DNA of 64,000 bases from Gracilaria gracilis (GCA_030374805.1 JARGSG010000032.1:372001-436000), one strand, 5' to 3'. Positions 35,107 through 47,185 are shown, counted from the first letter of the stretch. Program-made: numbers and translations. Notes: generated by a model from the letters alone, not told the origin.

Positions 35107-35462
35107 TTTTGTTGGACTTGGTTCTCTTAGCATATACTTCGTAAGAACAATAAAAATTACTGACTGGTCAGATCCTCATAGACAGTTCCAAAACAGTACG
35201 GATGTGCCTGAACTACTAGCAATTAGCGGTACGCCCTAAACCAGTAATCAGCGGTAATAGCGTCTTGCCTGCTTTTTGCATGAAACTGTCCATCACAGGG
35301 TGTCAGAAAATGTTTAGAAGCTAGTACAAAAGTGAGTACGAAGCAGCCATCTGCATGAGAATTTACCGTTTGTTACTATATTTTGAGTCCTGCAACAAAG
35401 TACAAATACCCACTTTATACCTCAAATAAAATGTGTGAAAATTCTGTTAGGGGTAGGCCTTG
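35107..35462. other. No gene seen
   Basis: Between the TE2 transposase end and the first family B MITE. The TE2 terminus may lie here, but no terminal repeat was recognised. Confidence 0.35.
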
Positions 35463-35693
35463 TAGCTTTGGCCACGAATGGCGTACGATGATGTTATTTT
35501 GGAGTATAACACTCACAGGTAACTCGTAGCAAACAGTACTAGTCGCCTACTATTGGTTGCGAGTAGCGTGGGGGTAGCGCACAAGCCGAAAATTATACGC
35601 CATTAATTCACACGGAAGTACGCCACTTGAACGACACTTGTCACTTTTTCAAATTGGAAATACGCCACTTTTTGACTTTCAGTCCTTGTAGGG
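35463..35693 (-). mobile_element. Family B MITE, truncated, reverse orientation
   Basis: Matches the reverse complement of the inner and terminal part of the 59209 copy: 'ggcgtacgatgatg', 'actcgtagcaaac', 'aagccgaaa', then 'gtacgccacttgaacg' and a '...CCTTGTAGGG' end. The other end is missing. Confidence 0.65.
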
Positions 35694-35780
35694 AACCTGC
35701 ACAGGGTTATGCTCTTTGATTGAAATGGGATTCCCCGTAACACCTCTCTTGAAGTTCTGGCAATCCTCATGCTTTCTAAT

Positions 35781-36154
35781 CCTTAGAACGGCTCATCGGC
35801 TACAAGTGGCTTACTAGCTGTTCGCAAAAAATGACAAGTAGGCGTACAGAAAGCTTAATTTCGTGTGAACCAATGGCGTACAATTTCCGGCTTGTTTTCC
35901 AGTCGCAAGCCATATTTCGGCACTAGTAGCCCCAGCCACGAGTGGCGTACGGTGATGCTACTTCGAAGTATGACACTCACAAGCGACTCGTAGCGCAAAC
36001 TATTAGTGGCAGACGAGTGACTGCGGGTGGTGTGGTGGTGTAGAATCCAGAAAGTGTACGCCATTGGTTCCCACGAAAGCACGTCACTTGCAAACCACTG
36101 TTCACTTTTTCAAACTGTCAGTACGCTACTTGTAGTGTTTGAGTCCTTCTAAGG
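35781..36154 (-). mobile_element. Family B MITE, full length, reverse orientation
   Basis: Ends CCTTAG...TTCTAAGG with the subterminal 'ggctacaagtggc' and 'gtacgctacttgtag' blocks, and the internal 'gaaccaatggcgtac' and 'gtgtacgccattggttc' pair. 374 bp. No clean 3-bp duplication. Confidence 0.75.
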
Positions 36155-36799
36155 CTGTTAATCGCCTTCTCTCGCTTATAATGTGCGTTTGTGACAGCAA
36201 TTGCGTGACGCATGCATAACACACTCTCTATCGTACGGAAAGGGGTAAGGAAAGGCTATTGCGGCCACACTGGACGTAAACCTGTCCTTCTCTGCCACAA
36301 CCGAGCGCTCTTGTTGCCTTAGAAGAATACTCAGGTCGCAATATTTCTACTAATGTAGTACTAGAATGGGGGACTGGTGGCGTACATAAAGTGCTGTTAT
36401 GTCGAAGCACATGGTCACACGTGGCACCCACGTAGTGTACTCAGCCCATTTAGTACTCTATTTCTAAAACAACTATAGCTACCTATTAGGGATCCCATGT
36501 AAAATTCAAGGGTAAAAAGAACCTCCAAGAAGCGTTCTAATGGCTATCATATTTATCAAAACTGGCCACGTAGAACTCTAGAAAAATTATAACAGTTTGT
36601 TAAAAAATGTCGCAAGACTGGTGCTATTGTTCCTAGAACATGTTGCTAGTCTGAAATGGAAAAGGAAAATTAATATAAGGCGATGGACTCTAACGAGAAA
36701 GACCTGTCTGATTGGCGTAACACCACGGCTACATTACGGGGCTCCCATACCGTACGTATATCTGTACCGTCAACGTTGTCGCTTATGCTGGCTGGGTAG
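36155..36799. other. No gene seen
   Basis: Short frames only. Confidence 0.35.
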
Positions 36800-37184
36800 C
36801 CCTTGAAGAACTAGAAGGCTACAAGTGGCGTACTGTCAGTGTGAAAAAGTAACAGGTGTCGTTCAAGTGCCGTACTTTCGTGTGAACCAATGGCGTAAAG
36901 TTTTCGGCTTTGTTCAGCACCCCACGCCACTTGCAATCAATAATTGGCCACAAGTAGTATTGGCTACGAGTGGCGTGTGAGTGTTGTACTTCGAAATAAC
37001 ATCATCGTACTCCAGTACTGTTCAAAGCTGCAAGTGGTCTACTAGTGGTCAAAAGTGGCCTGATACTGGCGTACAAGCCGAAGCTTGTACGCCATTGTTT
37101 TACACCAAACTACGCCACTTGAACGTCACTTGTCAGTTTTTGAAACTTCCAGTACGCCCGTTGTAGCCTTTGAGTCGTTCTGGG
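36800..37184 (+). mobile_element. Family B MITE, full length
   Basis: 385 bp, starts CCCTTGAAGAACTAG and ends GAGTCGTTCTGGG. Carries the full set of inner family B words, including both copies of the 'tggcgta' and 'gtacgcca' motifs. Flanking triplets differ (tag/ttg). Confidence 0.75.
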
Positions 37185-38164
37185 TTGTACTTACTCGTCT
37201 CTGGGGGCACATTCTCGAGGTCATTCGTTTGAAATCTCTTCTGGACGAGCTGAATTGAGTGGGTGCCTTAATTCGAAAGTTGAAAATCTCGTTCGTTTTG
37301 TTGCAAGATGAGGCCCAGAAGAAAGCAGGTCCCAGTGGGCAAAGTGCGTGGCCGACTTTGGCCCGAAAGTTGACCTCAAAAAGACCCATTAATAGCCTTA
37401 AATCCTTGCTTCAAAATGTTCCAAAATTGACCGCAAATGGGGCAATAAGTTGCCTTTTAACGTGTGCCAAAATATGGCCGACTAATGAGAGGCGAGATTG
37501 GTACAAGACATGGACGACTAAGAGACATATCTGTAGACCCAAATAAGCCTCGAAGTATGCCTGAGATAGAACATTATGTGGCCGTGTGGTGATGTACAGC
37601 TATGCACAATAAGTGACCGAAAGTTAACAGTGAATGTCATTAACAAGTACGTTGCAGTAAGTACGAGAAAGCTACAATATGCGGGCGAACTGTGGACGCG
37701 TGGTGAGGTACCATGCAGGGTCTGAAACAGCACAGAAATATGCCGGTTAAGTGTATCTACGATGGTACATTAATAGTACAAATGTGATCTTGGTAAAGGC
37801 CTTGAATGATGAACAACATTGGGGTAGAAAGAGCTCACATTTTTTGTCAAAACATACCCAAGTTTACTGCCATTTGATGTCTAGATGGTGCTTAGAGAAG
37901 GACAGGACAGTACTGTTTCTCTCATGTTATTCTCAGCTACGTCGAGAAATCCATGCAAAGAACATCATATGATACCGGCAGCCATAAGAAAGAAGAAGGA
38001 GAATAACGACTAGCTTTCAATCGCGGTAAGAATAGCCATAAGAGAACAGCATCTGCGTATCGTAAAGTATAAGAGGACTAGAAGGGTTAGCGCGTGCAGT
38101 TCGGCGAATATGACAATGGCTCTATGACTCAACTCACCAAAAAGAAGAAAGAAGTGTTGAAGGG
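37185..38164. other. No gene seen
   Basis: Short frames only. The TE3 left terminus should fall here; no terminal repeat was recognised by eye. Confidence 0.35.
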
Positions 38165-39498
38165 CTAATGATTGCGACCTCTGGGTTTCCTCTTCTTTTT
38201 ATTCGATTTCTTGATACGTGGAAGAACATGATTATCTTGAAACCCGTTGTGGAAGTCACTATCAATGCCACTGCTCTCCGTTTCGTAACCCGAACTGGTG
38301 CCACTTCCACTGGCATACACTCCATCCCCCTCTCGAGCTGCCTCAGAATGTTGCTTTTCCCTGCGCTTCGCAAGCTCGGCGCATTGACGGCCAGTGGGCG
38401 CAGTTTTCTGCACTTTACGTACCTTTCGAGAACGCTGCGCAAGCCCAACATGTTTCTTGCCAGTCAATCTGGACTCCATGGGGCCGTCGAGGTCGGTCTC
38501 CGAATCTTGTTCACGCGTACGCTTTCGAGACGAACGAGGACCCCTCCGTTTGCGTTTACCTCGCGCGCTGCCAACCGAATTCCTTGTCGACTGCAGTATG
38601 CAACTTGCTGGTTGAATATGGTCTCTATTACCACCGTCAGATGCTCTGTCATGTTCAAAATCGGGCTGTGTTTTCTCTTCAGCAGTTTGGGGATAGAGAG
38701 CAGTGGGGTGTGGCACAACGCTGCGCGCTGCTAGAGATTCGGGCTCGGCAGTGACTCCATTGTGAAGTACTTCTCGTCCACTGACCGGCGCCGATGGTGC
38801 AGCGCGAGGTGTGACAGTATATGGATCATGTGCCAGACAGTCCACAATGCTTGGATTGGGAGCTGGAGGTGCGGTGGTGTTGTTTTGAAGGGGCGGAGTG
38901 TTGGAAAGGGTACCACCGTCGGAAGTAGCCTCTTTGTTTTTCTTCGCCTCCTTCTTCGCTGCCTCGACTACCGTTTTCTGTCTCGCTGCATCGTCTCTTT
39001 GATCAAAAATGTAACCACCCAATAGCTCTGAGCGGCAGCCAGAATCGGATATTTTGCAACCAGCGACCGCTTCAAGTCACGCAGTTTGTCTGCAAACTTC
39101 ACCCTGATGGAACTATAAGTATGAGAGCCTCGCTGTAACTTCAGTGTGTTGTACAGAACACTCCTGATAATGTTCTTGACATCGTTTGCGAGCTCTATGT
39201 AGAGCGGAAACTGCCCATTTGTCGGGACAGAGTTATTGAGCTACACCATCTTTCTAGGATAAAGACTGTTGAACACTCCACGGGTTGACATGATTGAACC
39301 CGTGGGATACCCTGGACGGTCGTTAGGCTTCATGCGTCGTTTTTCTGCTGCTGTGGGTATTAGAACCACGCAAGTAGGCATAACAAAGCCGGCGCAAGAG
39401 TTCTGTTGCACTTGAACATGACTGCTAGACATAGAACCTATGAAACCGGACGAACAATGGCAGTCGACTGTAACGCTTGGAGTGGCTCTCGAACCCAT
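38165..39498 (-). pseudogene. Accessory protein of TE3 (conserved, unnamed)
   Basis: The frame starts near 39498 (MGSRATPSVTVD, matching MSSRILHGVTVD of TE1), runs through RMKPNDRPGYPTG and GVFNSLYPRKMV to a TAG at 39241-39243, then continues in the same frame with GQFPLYIELANDVKNIIR, RGSHTYSSIRVKFA and LVAKYPILAAAQSYW to about 39000. There the frame shifts to a 285-codon frame ending at 38165. That tail is rich in Lys/Arg/Ser (GKRKRRGPRSSRKRTRE, RIKKSNKKKRKPRGR), like the TE1 tail. The stops of the TE1 and TE3 copies lie at different places, so the ancestral protein was continuous across both. Confidence 0.65.
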
Positions 39499-40379
39499 GT
39501 TACAGTGAGTAGTCTGGTTGAATGTGAGATGTATAACCGTAGTGCATATCTGAAGTCGTCAGCATTGGGAAGATGCGTTGATTACGCATGTGCGTAAGTT
39601 CTAAAGGAATAGAAAGAGTGAACAACTTACCGTGCAGAAGAGAAATGCTTGTGATGTGGAAACGTGTGGAGTGGACGTATGCAATGGTAATAAGCGTTGT
39701 TCTTGTTCGGTGAGGGGAAGGTTTCGCAGGATGAACGAGGGAGGAACAAGATTGGAAAGGAATGAACCAAGTGAACAGGTGTAGGAACTGTTCAGGAAAG
39801 GGGGAGTAGGGGTGAAGATCAGGTCCGATGGCTGGTCGGACGGAAGGCATCATTTGTAGGAGCGCGGTGCTTGGCTGCCAAGAGCGGTGATGTGATGTTG
39901 GTGAAGTCAACCAAAAAGCGCGCGGAGTAGAGGAGATGAAGAGAAACAGGTGTCTGAAGTACTCGTCAATCCAATTCCGCTCAAATCTAGGATCGAATTT
40001 GGATTATGAAGCGATGTTAAAAATCTGAACACGTGAAAATGTTGAGAAAGCGCAAAAATCATGGTCTAATTGCGCCATAATCTCATTAATCCAAATATTA
40101 CGACTGTTTTAGAAATCCAGTAAGGCACGATAGGTACTATTGTGCTATTCGGTTATTAGAGCTCCTTACGTTCTGCTCGTGAGACGCTTTGTGGTTTTTC
40201 TGAAGTACTAGATATACGGTTCAATCGAAACTCTTGGTAATCTTTTTGAAGCCTAAGGAAGGTTCTCTCAATGTACCACACCGTTGTAGAAGCAGATGGG
40301 AACTGCATCTTGAGTGGTCAAATATCAATTCTCAATCGGTAGAGAATGATCGGGAGGAATTCATAGGTTCACGGGATAA
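39499..40379. other. Divergent intergenic region of TE3
   Basis: Should have carried the two promoters of TE3. A minus-strand frame at 39500-39910 is Ser/His/Pro-rich and not conserved with TE1. Confidence 0.35.
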
Positions 40380-43330
40380 TGTGCAGGTGCTATCCCCGTC
40401 CAGAAAGCGCAGATGCAGATGGGAGGGTGCTGAAAAGGAAAAAAACATGTGGACCAACATTCACCACCGTGAGAAGGAACACTGTAGAAAACGAACTATA
40501 TCCGCACATTGATGGCTCCAATGTGTGTGAAAATGACGAATTTATTACTCCATCATTCTTGCCAGAGACTGGAGAGGAATAGTCTAGCGCAAATGAAGAA
40601 CTAGCTGCGCCAAAAGTCGTCGAAACACAACTCGATATTCATCTCAGCCAGAAGCGGCAGAAGACGGGAATGTAGAAAGCTTGAACTCGGCAGTTAATTT
40701 CACGATGTCCATCACACCAGGCAGTGAAGTGCTTCATATACCTGGAGCCTTGTCGGACCCAGGCAGTCTTCACTTCGACGAGGAGGTTGACATAGTTAGA
40801 ACTGAATTTCGGAGATTAAAGGAGCTTTTATTCGCTGCAGAACTCTCAGGAATATCTCAGAGAAACATGGAACGAATGTTACCATTACACCCAATTAGAG
40901 CACGGTCTTCTTATCGGTCCATAATAAACCATGCTTTTCGTCAGTCTCTGGCACATAAGTCATTCGTAAGGATGAGTCCAAATGGCCATGCCGTTTCCTC
41001 TGGAAAGCTTCGCAATACTTCTTCATGCCGAATATGTTCAAAATCCATGAAAGGAAGATCCAAGTTTTGGTTTATGAAACCATCCGTTGCCATTGAGGCA
41101 CTGTGCACTGCCACTAAATCATTTGATCAGTTATTGGAAGGTTATGTGACCTGTCGGGATAAGTGCATAAGCGAGAAGGAATCGGAGGTACATGACTACT
41201 TCGATGAGGAGATGTTCCAAAGGCGTTACAAGCAGTTGGTGAGTGAGGAAGACCCGGAAAGTAACTTGAATGTATTCCTGTCCTTTTCTACAAATGGTTT
41301 TGAATGTGCGAAGAACAGAAGGGGAGATGCAATATCTTCATGGCCCCTCATTTGTACAGTTCTCAACTACCATCCATCCGAAAGATCTCGAGCAAACAAT
41401 GCTTTGATTCTTGGCGTTGTTCCTGGGTCTCACGTGACTGAATACTTTGAAACCTTCCTGCATGAAATCTTTCTCGACTTCAAGAACTTAGAGGATGGTG
41501 TCCAAGTTCAATGCGCCGACGGAAAGCTTCGATCAGTTCGATCTCACGTACTTTTCTTTACGGCTGATTGGCCGGCTGCCACCAAGCTGCTAGGATATGT
41601 CGGACATACAGGTACAGTATTCTGCAGATTCTGCCTGAAGCGTAAGACTTATGTCTCCGAATGTAAAACTTCATGCGCACTTCCTAGTACCCCAGCACGA
41701 ATCATTCAAGAAGCTGCACACAGAAGAATTGGTGCGATTGAAGGAACATACAAAGTCGGGGATATAACAAGAATAGAATGCCACTTATACCGCAATGAAA
41801 CCGACATAATTTCAGTTTGGAAGTCCTTGAAAGTGCTTGGAAATTGTTCCTCAGAACGGAAAGCACTCGTGAAGCGTACCGGTATTAAGAATGACTATTG
41901 TTTTCGAAATCGGTCGTTGGACTTCAAGTACAGCTTTCCTTACGATTTTATGCACTTGGTACTATTGGGATGGACAAAACATCTTCTGAAACTTCTTGAG
42001 GGACGCCATGCTAGGCATGATAAGTTCCAAGAGTTGCCAGAGTACTGTGTGCCGCAGGCGCATTTTGACAGGGTTAATAGAGACATAGAAAGTTATGGAG
42101 ATGGTATTCCGATCTCCTGGAGTCGACCACCACTACCTCTGTGTGATTTAGAAAAGTTCAAAGCTGAAGATCGGAAAAGACACTTAGAAATATATATCAT
42201 CCCATTTTTCCACCGACACAAGGTTCGAAGTGAAGTGCTCAGCTTATGTATGCTAACATCCAGAGCAATCTCCTTCTGCTTTACCTACCGTTGCGATGCC
42301 TAAGTCTCGACAGAGCTAACAGAGGTGTTGGAAGAATTGTATGCCAGATTTGTTATTGGTTTTACCGAGATATAATCGACTCGTATTGCTTCACTCCAAG
42401 CACACACGCAATTCTTCATCTCCCAGAGCTCATGAGACAATGTGGGCCACTTCCGATCACATCTCAATTTCTCATTGAACGATTGCTCGGAGATATGGGG
42501 AGACGTATAACGTCAAGGAGGAGCATCCATGCCCATTTTTTTCATAAGAACCATAGATTGTTTGCCCTCCGAATAATGAACGGAGGGCTCGCCCTACACA
42601 TCTCAGGCGAACGAACGCTCTCAATCGGTAATGACGATAATAAAAACTTTATGAGCACGACAGAAGATGGAGAAGAGTATGGAACAGGTGTAGAGTGCCG
42701 AGGATCAGGTGTCAATATTGATTTGACTTACAAACACCGGTCTGTCATCGACAAATTTCTCAATCACCAGTTTTCCAACTACGACGGTATCCAGTATAAG
42801 GTCATCACTTTCAAATGGTATCAATCTGCAAACATAATGAAAGGGGAAGGGAGATTCTCCGTTGAAGTCACAGAGTCATTTCGAATGAGAGAAAAGAGAT
42901 CAGCTTCACAAACTCGTCAAAAGTGTTGTATTGCAGCAGAATTTCTGCGAATTTCTATTCCAGAAGTGTTGCTGAGACTCAAGTTGACGGACAACGGAAA
43001 GAATTCAATGCAATAGACTTATACTGCGGCTACGTTGAAGGATTACATGATGGTTTGCTTGAAGTGAAACTAAATGCTCAGCGGGTCAGACTGAAGTTAA
43101 CATTGGCCGAGATTCGGTGGCAGTATGGTTGTATATACAACAAACAGTTCGATCTCGTGTATACACGAGACCGACGTCGGAGAGAAGTAACCATTGAGCG
43201 AGCCCATCGTATATCACGTTTGGTAGGATACCTGGATATATCCAACCGACGATACTTCATTGAACAATCCGCAAAGTACAGAAGAAACCGCACGGATTTG
43301 TATCTCCCTGGGACAATAGATGAATCATGA
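40380..43330 (+). pseudogene. Tnp2-like transposase of TE3
   Basis: The N-terminus carries the basic motif SPSRKRRCRWE (~40.4 kb, paired with SPCQKRRCRWE in TE1), with stops before the main frame. The main frame (first ATG 40705, to 42303, ~532 codons) has the zinc-ribbon-like SPNGHAVSSGKLRNTSSCRIC, then FTADWPAATKLLGYVGHTGT and VFCRFCLKRK (DxPA ... CxxC), and FPYDFMHLVLLGWTKHLLKL. A TAA at 42301, a shift near 42370 and one near 42990 lead to STHAILHLPELMRQCGPLPI, SQFLIERLLGDMGRR (DUF4218-like) and the C-terminal AHRISRLVGYLDISNRRYF. Length near 950 residues after allowing for breaks. Matches TE1 throughout. Confidence 0.75.
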
Positions 43331-44371
43331 TACCACACGCTGGGGAAATATATAAGGGCTTCTAGTTAAAAATCATTTCAATTCGTGTCCAGGGTGGATG
43401 AGCATCACGAAAGATGTCTGTTCGAACGCAAATCGAAACCAAACTGGTGAATGTCGCCGACCTCCGATATTGGAGCAGAACTGTTCTCGTGCAATCTTAA
43501 GTTTGTTCTGCTCTTGGGCGGAGACATAAGTCGGGCAGCCAGACTGCACAACATTTAATTCGTAGGTCTTTCCGGTTTTGCGTCAGAATATAGTTGAACA
43601 GCGTAGATCACAAAATGTAGTACGCCAAAGGTATCATTTTAGATGTACACAGGTTTGAATGATGTTCAATGCCATGATGAGGTATTTGTAAGACACGTGC
43701 TCAAATCAGGGAACGCCAACATATCGTCATCAATGGAGAGAGATTCCGTGAATGAGAACCACTCCAAGCTATGCTAGATTTACAAATAGGTTGCCATGAG
43801 AATGGAAGAGCATGACAATGGTGTGTCATATGTGAGAATTCCCTACACGGGAATGGAGTAATCAAAGTGAAAAAAATGAGGTACATAGGACACTGCAATG
43901 TCGCAGCTATACCAAGGTTCGTAACATGGATATGGTGCCAAGCATGACAACCCTCTCTCGTATTGGATTTTCAGAGGCCATTTTCTGTGGACTTTACGGA
44001 TTGGCATAGAGTAATAAAGCGCTCGAGATCGTCGACAACTTGGGTGCAACGGGAGGCGTTTTGTGAGGACCATGCTTTAAATTGCTCGCTGCTGCAGCGA
44101 CTGAGTTCCATTCTCTTGTCGAGAATCACATATTAACGTTCATCCTGATTTGTTCAATTTCGACTAATGTGATTGGGTGCGTTTTCGGTCCAGGTTACGC
44201 GACTGCTTGAACATCATTGGAGGAGCGCAGTTACGCGAGTATTTCTTTCCAAGGGTTTGTGCGCGCTCACCGTACGCCCAATCAGTGACATGAAAGAACA
44301 TTTGTCTCTTCTTCTTCAGAAGTAAGCAGAGCTGTTCTTTTTGCCACTCCATCTGTTCAATATTGTCAGAA
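43331..44371. other. TE3 internal spacer
   Basis: Between the transposase and the Cys/His-rich gene. No conserved frame. Confidence 0.35.
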
Positions 44372-45307
44372 ATGCCGCCTCAGCAAGTTTTTTGTGTTGA
44401 GAAAAGTCGAGGTAAGTGCCGGGTGGTCGGTGGCATAATTGGCTCTGATCCGAACCATTTTTGTTTGATCTCCCAAGAAGCGATTCATATCATTTGCGGC
44501 TCCCCTTCGAGTACCATTATCAAGGAAAGGCATGCACTCGATAGGTCGCAGGAAAGTTGTGTTGTGTGTAGCGTGTGTAAGAATCCAGGTCAGAATGCCT
44601 GTACCACTAAAAGGGTGAAGACTTCTCGTGCTACTACACAGAAAGAGTTAGGACCTGAAAACGGTGAGAGTTCCATTCATGTGTTAGAAGATATCGTTCC
44701 CTCTAGTGTGAAGCTCATGGCCTATGTTCAGACACAGAAAGCTCCCAAAACAAGAGGTTTTAGCGAACATGGGAACTATATGTGTCTCGCTGGATCCGAT
44801 CTTTCCGCAGAAAGCTCAACATGTAAGCGCGCTTCTTTGATTCTACCTGGAACTTCACACAAGACGATTTGCAATGAAACACAGCTGAATAATGATAAGC
44901 GAAGTCGAAACGTTGAAAACGTTCGCCGATATCGGCCGAAGCACAAAGATAGAGACATTTGGAATGCACGAAGTCGATATCAGAAAAGAAAGCAGTCCTC
45001 CAGCAGTAAGGTTTTGAACAGTAAAAAAGCCGGTCCTTGAAAGAGAACCGCAGCTTTTTATAAGACCGGCGGGAGAGAAAGAAGGTAATCCGAGCTATTT
45101 TAATGACAAGTGCCATGGTGTTTATGAAGTTCACACAGCGACGGATGTGTACGAGGTATGTCGCACGTGTCACGTCTATAATGCTCAAAAACTGGCGCAT
45201 GAAAAACAAAACACAATCCTTTCATTGAAATCTGATGAGCATGGCGGTCGTCAACTTGTTGTAGTGCGTTGTAATGGAGACTCGAAGAACACTCAATTGT
45301 GTTGAGT
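44372..45307 (+). pseudogene. Cys/His-rich basic protein of TE3
   Basis: From an ATG at 44372: CVEKSRGKCRVVGGIIGSDP, NHFCLISQEAIHIICG, then ESCVVCSVC, a middle domain (VPSSVKLMAYVQTQ, LSAESSTCKRASLILPGTSH) and the basic NVENVRRYRPKHKDRDIWNA. The first frame stops at 45038. A +1 frame continues KCHGVYEVHTATDVYEVCRT, CHVYNAQKL and GGRQLVVVRC to 45307, and this segment is also conserved in TE1, so a single shift separates the halves. One Cys of the putative N-terminal finger is replaced by Ser (CLIS against CLLC). Likely a zinc-binding, DNA-contacting partner of the transposase; family unknown. Confidence 0.6.
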
Positions 45308-45828
45308 CGGTGCTCATGATATGGGAAAATCAATCTGTAACTGCGCCTTAATCTAGCTCTTTCGAGCCCGTGTGTTGTTGGAATCGATAATCTCTAAGAG
45401 ATCTTCATCGCTCATCTTTGCAACCACTTCTGTAAAGATTGGTCTTACATATCTGCCCAATTCCTTGTCAAATGGTCGCACCTCTCCTACCCCCTACACG
45501 ATTTTGAACACCATGAAAAGCTTCCGCTGTAATGTTCTTCGCCTAGTGCCCAGGAGGATCCTTCCCATCGGCTGCAAGCTCTTCCAGTCACTCTGCAATG
45601 TTCACCGCTTCAGACAGCTTACCGCATTGTTTCAGATGTAGCATACGGGCAGAACGCATAATTGAATAATCTGCAGCACTTTCATGCCAGAATTGAGAAA
45701 GATATTTGTCCATTCGCGATGCGCCCACTTACAAAATTTAAGTCGCAGCAGCTCCATCGGTGCCACACAGAGGATTGAAAATGACGGAACAAACGGGTCA
45801 TCAGTTGGAAGGACGGAAAGAGACTGGC
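45308..45828. other. No gene seen
   Basis: Short frames only. The TE3 right terminus should lie here. Confidence 0.35.
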
Positions 45829-46290
45829 TCACATTGGGCTTCGGCGAAGCCCAGTGCGAAAATGAGATATATTATGTTGGCCGACACACTCATTTTGGGG
45901 TTTGAGTGTATATTTGTAGTCCAGCTTGATGATGCGTTCCATGATGGTCTCAACCTGGCACTTGAAAAGGGGATTGATGAAGCAATAGTTCATGCGTTCT
46001 GGCTCGTAGTTGTAATATGGGTAGCCCATGTGATTACTGTGGCGCTCGTGTTCCCACTCGGCGAATTGGTAGCCGACATGCTTGGTGGAGAGCTCACGCC
46101 CGCACTCGGTCTCACGCTCGATGATGAACTAGGCGCACTCATGCGCTATCTTTCATGTATCTCGTCATGAAAGGTGTATTAACTCGCTCTTCAGAGACCC
46201 TCATAACTTCGTTGCTATTGTGCGCGTGGAGAGCAAGCCAGATCTCCTCGTTCTGCTGCCATTGTTGCGTACCACCACTAGTTGACAAGT
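45829..46290 (-). pseudogene. Degraded protein-coding remnant, family unknown
   Basis: Two minus-strand frames join by a shift near 46140. The first reads STSGGTQWQQNEEIWLALHA, HNSNEVMRVSEERVNTPFMT and RYMKDSA; the second reads FIIERETECGRELSTKHVGY, QFAEWEHERHSNHMGYPYYN and FKCQVETIMERIIKLDYKYT to about 45829. The composition (Trp, Tyr, Asn, few stops across ~150 codons) is protein-like. I do not recognise a family. Confidence 0.35.
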
Positions 46291-46851
46291 GTTTTTAGAC
46301 AGGTATTTTTCAACCCGGTTGGACGACTGGCCCCACCTGGAGGCACGTGCACATCTACTTGTGCCTCTGCATCGACAGAGAACACAACCGGTGCAAGGTG
46401 GATGCGCCACGAACGACGACGAAACACCAACAGCAGCGCACATGACGCGGCGCAGGCGTTGGCTACGGTTAGGAAGAAGCAGTCTCGGGGGGTTGAGCGG
46501 TGGGGGGCGGCGCAAACGACCGAGCGGCGTAGACGCGGCCGAGACGCGAAACGGGCAGCGCGCGACAAGCGGTGAACGGCTCGGGCGCAGGAAGCGCGGC
46601 GCGGTCACAGCCAAATGCAGGAAAAATGTCTCGTGGCGCCACGCCCCCCCCCCCCACGCACTATTGGCCACCGCCAGCGCGCGCACGCACATCTCGTTAC
46701 TTGCTCTCAACAAGTGTCGCTGCGCTACATGGCGCACGCCGCATGCCGTAGCTTCGAGCCCCATGCTACTCGCCTTCTCCCCCACCCAGCGCTACTACCT
46801 CTCCCCCCCACAACACCTGCACCACCCACCCCCTGGAGATAAAGAGAGATA
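46291..46851. other. GC-rich tract with homopolymer
   Basis: Long overlapping frames on both strands are caused by GC content. A run of 12 C lies at 46644-46655. Similar GC-rich tracts occur at 7.6-8.6, 24.0-24.6 and 55.3-56.0 kb. Confidence 0.4.
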
Positions 46852-46888
46852 AGAGTTCCGTACGTCTTGACTTCAATGTAGGTACTGT
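46852..46888 (-). repeat. Block 2 of the inverted duplication, outer piece
   Basis: Reverse complement of about 13272-13309 in block 1 (shared words ggaactctt, 'catacgg' or 'cgtacgg', 'gtcaag'). It is cut off from the rest of block 2 by the copia element and ends with the ACTGT target duplication (46884-46888). Confidence 0.75.
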
Positions 46889-47127
46889 TATCGGTTAGGT
46901 TTCGGCAATCTGTCCGAAATCCATCGTTGTGCAGTGGGAAGAGGAACGTCTCACAAACAACTCAATTGGCACAGGAGCCTGCCTCGCTCTCTTTATGAGC
47001 TATGAGGCTACGAAGTTATCCTTTATATACGGATACTGAGCGACCGTTCGGTTAACTACGATGACGTACAACTAGGAATGGAGTAAAGATAGCTTGTACG
47101 TCACACAGAAATGTGTACGTGTTCACA
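46889..47127 (-). repeat. 3' LTR of the copia element
   Basis: 239 bp, matches 51588-51826. It contains a short copy of the gag start (12 codons), as does the 5' LTR. Confidence 0.9.
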
Positions 47128-47185
47128 CACACCCCCGTCGCGCTAGTATCCCAAACATTAAACCAGTCAATACAAAGTTACGAAG

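Larger units (their letters stand above)
38165..45307 (+). mobile_element. Tnp2-type DNA transposon TE3 (CACTA/EnSpm-like), decayed
   Basis: Same three-gene plan as TE1 but in the opposite orientation: accessory protein on the minus strand (39498 to 38165), transposase on the plus strand (40380-43330), and the Cys/His-rich protein on the plus strand (44372-45307). Coordinates cover the coding part only. It is the best copy for reading the transposase N-terminus. Confidence 0.72.

Noticed and set aside
38168..38754. Two plus-strand frames of ~180 codons
   Set aside because: Shadows of the basic tail of the TE3 accessory protein, which is conserved in layout with TE1 on the other strand.
46201..46852. 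Frames of 194 (minus) and 187 (plus) codons
   Set aside because: Mutually exclusive, low-complexity GC-rich translations with no motif; the C-run at 46644 also makes the frame unreliable.
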